Shown: positions 6,318 through 10,749 of the stretch, in pieces | Layout: the number at the start of each line of letters is the position of its first letter | How positions within the stretch are numbered: the stretch's first letter is position 1 | Source: an uncultured Collinsella sp. | GTDB taxonomy: Bacteria > Actinomycetota > Coriobacteriia > Coriobacteriales > Coriobacteriaceae | Reading direction: 5' to 3' | Assembly: GCA_900549555.1 (NCBI GenBank) | Contig: UROO01000063.1 | Location: 1-10,749 of the forward strand | Length of the DNA stretch: 10,749 nucleotides | Program-made: the position numbers and the translations under genes | The notes under the pieces: model-generated | The model's input: only the letters and a program-made list of their open reading frames with translations | Database searches by the model: none | What the model was told of the DNA's origin: nothing

Positions 6318-6388
6318 TTGACCGCTCGCAATTCTGTGAACGGGCGAGTTTTTTGGTAAGGGTAGGCGCAGGCGCGCCGCCAACGGTT

Positions 6389-6394
6389 GATAAT
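6389..6394 (+). promoter_or_regulatory. Candidate -10 box of uppP
   Basis: GATAAT matches five of six bases of the -10 consensus and would place the transcript start near 6401, about 55 nt before the TTG start. No -35 box stands at normal spacing, so the call is tentative. Confidence 0.35.
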
Positions 6395-6442
6395 GGGACA
6401 TCGCCCGCACCGTCCGCAGAACAATATCGGCGGGTGTCTAAC

Positions 6443-6449
6443 GAGGGGG
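6443..6449 (+). promoter_or_regulatory. Ribosome binding site that identifies the TTG start of uppP
   Basis: GAGGGGG lies 5 nt before TTG at 6455. The frame is open upstream as far as 6206, but that extension has no resemblance to UppP, whose proteins normally begin at this DIIELLK segment. Confidence 0.75.
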
Positions 6450-6454
6450 TCCCT

Positions 6455-7429
6455 TTGGATATCATTGAGCTTCTAAAATCTGCCTTCATGGGCCTGGTCG
6501 AGGGCATCACCGAATGGCTGCCTGTTTCGTCGACCGGTCACATGATCTTGGTGGACGAGTTCGTCAAGATGAACGTGAGCGAGACGTTCTGGAATATGTT
6601 TCTGGTCGTGATTCAGCTTGGCGCCATTTTGGCCGTCTGCGTTTTGTTCTTCTACGACCTCAACCCGTTTTCTCCCAGCAAGGGCAAGGAGGGCCGTCGC
6701 GACACCTGGGTGCTATGGGGCAAGATTGTGCTCGGCTGCATTCCCGCCGCGGCGATCGGTCTGCCGCTCAACGACTGGATGGAGGAGCATTTCTACAATG
6801 CTCCCGTCGTGGCGCTGGCGCTCATTGTGTACGGCGTGCTGTTTATCGTGATCGAGAACTGGCGCGCGAACAAGCGCGACCAGGCTGCTCTTGCCGGTTC
6901 GTTTGGTTCGCGTGCCGTGGTGGTGGGCGGACGCCCCGCCGGTGCGCATTTTGCCGCGCCCGCTGCGGCTGCCGCTTCAGACGATGACGATAACCTTGAC
7001 TTTGGCTCCATCACTACGCTCGAGGATCTGAGCTGGAAGACCGCGCTGGGTATCGGTTGCTTCCAGGTGCTTTCGCTGATTCCGGGCACATCGCGCTCCG
7101 GCTCCACCATCATCGGCGGCCTGCTACTGGGCTGCACGCGCTCGGTGGCGTCTAAGTTCACGTTCTTCCTAGCCATTCCCGTCATGTTTGGTGCGAGTGC
7201 GCTCAAGCTGGTCAAGTACTTTATTAAGGGCGGCACGTTCGGCACCAACGAAATCGCCATCCTGGGCGTGGGCTGCGTCGTCGCCTTTGTGGTGTCGCTC
7301 ATTGCCATCAAGTGGCTTATGGGCTTCGTGCGCCGTCACGACTTTAAGTGCTTCGGCGTCTACCGCATCATCCTGGGCATCGTGGTGCTCGCGTACTTCT
7401 TTGTCCTGGAGCCTATGCTCGGCCTGTAA
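6455..7429 (+). CDS. uppP: Undecaprenyl-diphosphatase UppP (BacA family)
   Basis: This integral membrane enzyme removes a phosphate from undecaprenyl diphosphate, recycling the lipid carrier of peptidoglycan synthesis; extra copies give bacitracin tolerance. The N-terminal signature has E16 and E20 in VEGITEWLPVSSTGH with S26 and H29, equivalent to E. coli E17, E21, S27 and H30. The second signature PGTSRSGST (210-218) supplies R214, equivalent to R174. Hydrophobic segments lie at about 44-67, 86-105, 116-135, 194-225, 232-256, 266-288 and 302-322. The start is TTG. At 324 residues it is longer than the usual 265-285; the excess is a low-complexity Gly/Ala/Asp-rich stretch at about 141-182 between membrane segments. 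It diverges from usp and ends at a strong terminator. Confidence 0.96.
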   Translation: MDIIELLKSAFMGLVEGITEWLPVSSTGHMILVDEFVKMNVSETFWNMFLVVIQLGAILAVCVLFFYDLNPFSPSKGKEGRRDTWVLWGKIVLGCIPAAAIGLPLNDWMEEHFYNAPVVALALIVYGVLFIVIENWRANKRDQAALAGSFGSRAVVVGGRPAGAHFAAPAAAAASDDDDNLDFGSITTLEDLSWKTALGIGCFQVLSLIPGTSRSGSTIIGGLLLGCTRSVASKFTFFLAIPVMFGASALKLVKYFIKGGTFGTNEIAILGVGCVVAFVVSLIAIKWLMGFVRRHDFKCFGVYRIILGIVVLAYFFVLEPMLGL

Positions 7430-7444
7430 CTTGGTTGACGCTGC

Positions 7445-7544
7445 GCGGCGGCCAGGGCGACAACTTGTTATTCAAAGAGGGTGGCATGACCAAAAGGTCT
7501 ATGCCGCCCTCTTTTCATGCCAATTTGTTCGCCCTGGCCGCCGC
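7445..7544. repeat. 100-nt inverted repeat enclosing the uppP terminator
   Basis: GCGGCGGCCAGGGCGA (7445-7460) and its exact reverse complement (7529-7544) are perfect 16-bp arms with 68 nt between them. The rho-independent terminator at 7474-7515 sits inside. The arms begin 15 nt after the uppP stop. Perfect 16-bp arms nested around a terminator are more than termination needs. It could be a REP-like element, a terminator within a small inverted-repeat insertion, or an mRNA-stabilising structure. Confidence 0.8.
7474..7515 (+). terminator. Rho-independent terminator of uppP
   Basis: AAAGAGGG-T-GGCAT-GACC (7474-7491) pairs with GGTC-(T)-ATGCC-G-CCCTCTTT (7496-7514). This gives 17 Watson-Crick pairs plus one T-G wobble, with one bulged T and an AAAA loop, ending in TTTT. 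Because the stem begins with AAA and ends in TTTT it could also work on the minus strand, but no minus-strand gene ends here. Confidence 0.93.
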
Positions 7545-7590
7545 TCGCTGCTGCTGCCATGACATCGGCGGTTTCGTGATTGTCAATAGA

Positions 7591-7623
7591 TTGGTGCAAA
7601 GCAACCTGACCCCAATGCACCAA
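7591..7623. repeat. Palindrome with 8-bp arms upstream of pcrA
   Basis: TTGGTGCA (7591-7598) and TGCACCAA (7616-7623) are perfect inverted arms around a 17-nt centre that contains CCTGACCCC. It lies between the uppP terminator and the likely pcrA promoter, about 140 nt before pcrA. It has no T-tract. It may be an operator or a short interspersed repeat. Apart from this, the terminator structures and the promoter, the gene-free stretch 7430-7762 shows nothing I recognise. Confidence 0.6.
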
Positions 7624-7670
7624 ATTCGCTGGGGCGGGCCTGACGGTGGCGCACGGAGTCGTGGTGTGAT

Positions 7671-7701
7671 TTGCGTCGGTGTCCGCGCGGCTCGGTATAC
7701 T
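7671..7701 (+). promoter_or_regulatory. Candidate pcrA promoter
   Basis: TATACT (7696-7701) matches five of six bases of the -10 consensus. TTGCGT (7671-7676) is a weak -35 at a wide 19-nt spacing. The transcript would start near 7708, leaving a leader of about 55 nt. An in-frame codon at 7679 cannot be the start if this promoter is used. Confidence 0.4.
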
Positions 7702-7750
7702 GGTACGGCTCAAACTATGGCGCCGCCCGCAGGCGCGCCGTCCGTCAGAT

Positions 7751-7756
7751 GAGGAG
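7751..7756 (+). promoter_or_regulatory. Ribosome binding site that sets the pcrA start
   Basis: GAGGAG lies 6 nt before the ATG at 7763. The open frame reaches back to 7679, but that upstream stretch overlaps the promoter and has no similarity to the helicase family. Confidence 0.8.
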
Positions 7757-7762
7757 TCGCCC

Positions 7763-10663
7763 ATGACCCAGCCCCTGCCCTGGGAAAAGAACGCCGCGGT
7801 ACCCGTACCGCCCGCGCCGGAACCCGTGCCGCTCGATGCATACACCGCCCCCGCTGCGCCGGAGCCCGAGCTCGTTCCGCTCGACATCTACGACGCTCCC
7901 GCGCCGGCGCCCAAGCCCGCCAAACCGCTCGTCGACATCGACAGCCTTAATCCCGCCCAGCGCGAGGCGGTCCTGTCCACCGAGGGCCCGTTGCTGGTGC
8001 TCGCCGGCGCCGGCTCGGGCAAGACCCGCGTCTTGACCTTCCGCATCGCACATATGCTCGGCGACCTGGGTGTTAAGCCTTGGCAGGTTCTTGCCATTAC
8101 GTTTACCAACAAGGCCGCGGCAGAGATGCGCGAGCGTCTGGCGGCACTCATTCCCAGCGGCACCCGTGGCATGTGGGTGTGTACCTTCCATGCTATGTGC
8201 GTGCGCATGCTGCGCGAGGACGCCGACCTGTTGGGCTACACCGGCCAGTTCACCATCTACGATGACGATGACTCAAAGCGCATGGTGCGCGACATTATGC
8301 AGGCGCTCGGCATCGAGCAAAAGCAGTTCCCCATCAACATGATCCGCAGCAAGATTAGCTCGGCCAAAAACGCCATGATCGGCCCCGAGGACATGCTCAA
8401 GAGTGCCGATAGCCCCAACGACAAAAAGGCCGCGCAGGTCTACCTAGAGCTGGAGCGCCGCCTGCGCGCCGCCAATGCGATGGACTTTGACGACCTGCTC
8501 GTGCGCGCGCTCGAGCTGCTGCGCACCCGTCCCGAGGTGCTCGATAAGTACCAAGAGCGCTTCCGCTACATTAGCGTCGACGAGTATCAGGACACCAACC
8601 ACGTCCAGTACGAGATCGCCAACCTGCTGGCCGCCAAGTACCAAAACCTCATGGTCGTGGGCGACGACGACCAGTCCATTTACAGCTGGCGTGGCGCCGA
8701 CATCACCAATATCCTGGACTTTGAGAAGGATTTTAAAAACTGCAAGACCGTCAAGCTGGAGCAGAACTATCGTTCCACGGGTCATATCCTGAACGCCGCC
8801 AACGCCGTGGTACGCCACAACTCGCAGCGCAAGGACAAGCGCCTGTTTACGGCCGAGGGCGATGGCGAGAAGATCCAGGCCTTCCAGGCGAGCGACGAGC
8901 GCGACGAGGGCCGCTGGATTGCCGGCGAGATCGAGAAGCTGCATGCCAAAGGCACGAGCTACGACGACATTGCCGTGTTCTATCGCACCAACGCCCAGTC
9001 GCGTATCCTCGAAGATATGTTCCTGCGCGCGGGCGTGCCCTACAAGATCGTGGGCGGCACGCGATTCTTCGACCGTGCCGAGATCCGTGATGTCATGGCC
9101 TACCTCAAGATGATCGTGAACCCGGCCGACGAGATGAGCGTCAAGCGCGTCATCAACACACCGCGCCGTGGCATCGGCTCCACCTCGATCCAAAAAATCG
9201 AGCAGCTGGCGCGCGACAACCGTTGCTCGTTCTTCCAGGCTTGCGAGATCGCGTGCGCCGAAACCGGCATGTTTAGCGCCAAGGTCCGCAATGGCCTGTC
9301 AAGCTTTGTGTCGCTGGTGCGCGAGGGCCGCCGCATGGACGGCGAGCTCAAGGACGTCGTCGAGATGATCGTCGATAAGACGGGTCTGCTGCAGGCGTTT
9401 CGTGCCGAGGGCACCATGGAATCCGAGAGCCGTGCCGAGAACATCCAGGAATTCCTGGGCGTCGCCGCCGAATTTGAAGAGACGCACGAGGATATCGAGG
9501 GTACGCTCGAGAGTTTGGAAGAGCTGCGCGCAGCCGGTGTTGCCGACGTGCCTGCCGGCGCCGAGCCCGAGCCCGTCGTGGTGAGCGCGCCCGCGCCCGA
9601 ACCGGGGCCGTCCGCCCCGGCATCCTCGTTTGAGGCGCTCGTCGGCGCCCGTGACGCCGCGGGCTCTAATCCGCTTGATAGCTTGGCCTCTCCGGCGCTG
9701 TCTCCGCAGGATGCCCTGGCCGCTGCCATCGCGGGCAACGCGTATGCCGCGCCGACGGAGATGCCGGCGGGTGCCGTGCATGCCGACGAGATCGAGCGCA
9801 CCTACGGTCCGCTCACCTGTAAGGCGCTGCCGGCACTCATGGAGTGGCTGGCCCTGCGCTCCGACTTGGATTCTCTGGCCGGCGAGACGCATGCCATCAC
9901 CATGATGACCATCCACTCCGCCAAGGGCCTGGAGTTCCCGGCGGTGTTCGTAGCCGGCATGGAGGAGGGCATCTTCCCGCACGTGCACGACTTTGGCGGC
10001 AGCGATGACCCGGGCAAGCTCGAGGAGGAGCGTCGCCTGGCCTACGTTGCCATCACGCGCGCCCGCAAGCGCCTGTTCCTGACCTATGCGGCCACGCGTC
10101 GCACCTACGGCTCGACCTCTGCCAACCCACGCTCGCGCTTTCTCAATGAGATTCCGTTTGAGGATATCGAGTTTAGCGGTATCGGTTCTGCCGGTTTTGA
10201 AGGCACGGGCTGGGAGAAGCGCGGCGACCGTCACGGCACCTTTGGCTCGGGCATGGGTTCGGATATGTATGGCGGCAAGGTGTTTGGCTCGCATACGCGC
10301 TCGACCGGCGGTTCCGGTTCGCGCGGTGGATCGAGCTTTGACGATTTCTTTGGCGGCAGCAGCTACGGGACCGAGCGCCATCGTGGGGTCTCGCCCGACG
10401 CCGGCCGTGTTGCCTCGACCTTTGGCTCGGGCGCGCCGCGAGCCAAAAAGCCGTCGTCCAAGGTGTCCCCGACGGTGGAGCGCAAGGTCGATCGTGCCAG
10501 CGCATCGCAAGACTTTGCCGCGGGCGATACCGTGAGCCACAAGACCTTTGGCACGGGTACCGTGATCTCGGTCGCCGGAGACATGATCGAGGTCCAGTTC
10601 GAAAAGACCGGCCAGACCAAAAAGCTAATGAAGGGCTTCGCGCCGATCGTCAAGCTGTCGTGA
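7763..10663 (+). CDS. pcrA: ATP-dependent DNA helicase PcrA (UvrD/Rep family)
   Basis: This is a superfamily 1A 3'-5' helicase of 966 residues, used in repair, replication restart and removal of stalled RNA polymerase. Motifs run in order: I AGAGSGKT (81-88, K87), Ia TFTNKAAAEM (113-122), II DEYQDT (273-278), III GDDDQSIYSWRG (300-311), IV QNYRST (334-339), V TIHSAKGLEFP (716-726) and VI RLAYVAITRARK (758-769). It is much longer than the usual 720-780. The excess is a Pro/Ala-rich N-terminal extension (about 8-55), a Pro/Ala-rich insertion (about 585-680) before motif V, and a Gly/Ser-rich linker (about 808-895). The last 50 residues (DFAAGDTVSHKTFGTGTV onward) form the Tudor-like tail that in Bacillus PcrA contacts RNA polymerase. 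It is a single gene with its own promoter and terminator. PcrA and UvrD2-type names overlap, but family and function are firm. Confidence 0.96.
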   Translation: MTQPLPWEKNAAVPVPPAPEPVPLDAYTAPAAPEPELVPLDIYDAPAPAPKPAKPLVDIDSLNPAQREAVLSTEGPLLVLAGAGSGKTRVLTFRIAHMLGDLGVKPWQVLAITFTNKAAAEMRERLAALIPSGTRGMWVCTFHAMCVRMLREDADLLGYTGQFTIYDDDDSKRMVRDIMQALGIEQKQFPINMIRSKISSAKNAMIGPEDMLKSADSPNDKKAAQVYLELERRLRAANAMDFDDLLVRALELLRTRPEVLDKYQERFRYISVDEYQDTNHVQYEIANLLAAKYQNLMVVGDDDQSIYSWRGADITNILDFEKDFKNCKTVKLEQNYRSTGHILNAANAVVRHNSQRKDKRLFTAEGDGEKIQAFQASDERDEGRWIAGEIEKLHAKGTSYDDIAVFYRTNAQSRILEDMFLRAGVPYKIVGGTRFFDRAEIRDVMAYLKMIVNPADEMSVKRVINTPRRGIGSTSIQKIEQLARDNRCSFFQACEIACAETGMFSAKVRNGLSSFVSLVREGRRMDGELKDVVEMIVDKTGLLQAFRAEGTMESESRAENIQEFLGVAAEFEETHEDIEGTLESLEELRAAGVADVPAGAEPEPVVVSAPAPEPGPSAPASSFEALVGARDAAGSNPLDSLASPALSPQDALAAAIAGNAYAAPTEMPAGAVHADEIERTYGPLTCKALPALMEWLALRSDLDSLAGETHAITMMTIHSAKGLEFPAVFVAGMEEGIFPHVHDFGGSDDPGKLEEERRLAYVAITRARKRLFLTYAATRRTYGSTSANPRSRFLNEIPFEDIEFSGIGSAGFEGTGWEKRGDRHGTFGSGMGSDMYGGKVFGSHTRSTGGSGSRGGSSFDDFFGGSSYGTERHRGVSPDAGRVASTFGSGAPRAKKPSSKVSPTVERKVDRASASQDFAAGDTVSHKTFGTGTVISVAGDMIEVQFEKTGQTKKLMKGFAPIVKLS

Positions 10664-10726
10664 TCCTGGCGGACCTGGGCGGGCGTATAGGGCAACATCG
10701 CCTGCTCGGGCAGTCCTGCGCAAGAC

Positions 10727-10749
10727 GGAGGCCACATTAAGTGGCCTCC
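10727..10749 (+). terminator. Terminator hairpin of pcrA, cut by the end of the window
   Basis: GGAGGCCAC (10727-10735) and GTGGCCTCC (10741-10749) are perfect 9-bp arms around ATTAA, 63 nt after the pcrA stop. The expected T-tract would lie just beyond the last base, so terminator is the likely but unproven reading. The 63 nt between stop and hairpin hold no gene. Confidence 0.7.

Noticed and set aside
6325..6354. A hairpin (CTCGC/GCGAG) followed by six T, upstream of uppP, as a leader attenuator
   Set aside because: The stem is only 5 bp with a 14-nt loop, and it lies upstream of the likely -10 box, so it is probably chance.
6206..6454. An 83-codon upstream extension of the uppP frame
   Set aside because: It crosses the whole divergent promoter region, has no similarity to UppP, and a good ribosome site marks the TTG at 6455.
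9299..10540. A 413-codon minus-strand open frame over the end of pcrA
   Set aside because: It has an Arg/Gly/Ala-rich composition typical of antisense translation, lies opposite clear helicase motifs, and lacks a start signal.
47..10749. CRISPR arrays, tRNA or rRNA genes, insertion sequences, phage genes
   Set aside because: No regular repeat-spacer pattern, cloverleaf, rRNA segment or transposase/integrase motif was seen on either strand.

Overview
The window is G+C-rich, densely coded bacterial DNA. The gene content, codon choice and proline/alanine-rich protein insertions fit a gut actinobacterium of the class Coriobacteriia, most likely Collinsella or a close relative. That assignment is by recognition only; no search was run. 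Bases 1-46 are not biological. They are an Illumina Nextera adapter with part of the P5 tail and an i5 index, so the real sequence begins at 47.

Layout: (a) 47-3604 is a divergent unit. A PucR-type regulator on the minus strand, cut at its 3' end by the adapter, faces an ornithine cyclodeaminase/mu-crystallin family enzyme and a PLP aminotransferase on the plus strand, closed by a strong terminator at 3625-3663. This looks like a small regulated amino-acid or imino-acid pathway. (b) 3775-5499 is a two-component system: an OmpR-type response regulator and an intramembrane-sensing (BceS/GraS-like) histidine kinase with no ABC transporter beside it. (c) 5500-5769 has no gene. It holds a bidirectional terminator and a 93-nt imperfect palindrome. 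(d) 5770-6207 is an ATP-binding-type universal stress protein on the minus strand. (e) 6455-7429 is uppP (undecaprenyl-diphosphatase) from a TTG start, divergent from usp. (f) 7430-7762 has no gene but holds three structures: a terminator nested inside a 100-nt inverted repeat, an 8-bp-arm palindrome, and a likely promoter. (g) 7763-10663 is pcrA, a UvrD-family helicase with unusual low-complexity additions. The last bases form a terminator-like hairpin.

How they may work together: PucR probably controls the cyclodeaminase-aminotransferase pair. BceS-like kinases usually respond to peptide antibiotics that block the lipid II cycle, and UppP recycles the carrier lipid of that cycle, so the two-component system and uppP may share an envelope-stress theme; this is inference. 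PcrA is housekeeping.

No clear mobile element, CRISPR array, tRNA, rRNA or phage gene was seen, and no clearly new multi-gene system. The best leads are the cyclodeaminase-aminotransferase-PucR unit, the orphan BceRS-like pair near uppP, the extragenic palindromes, and the insertions in PcrA and UppP.
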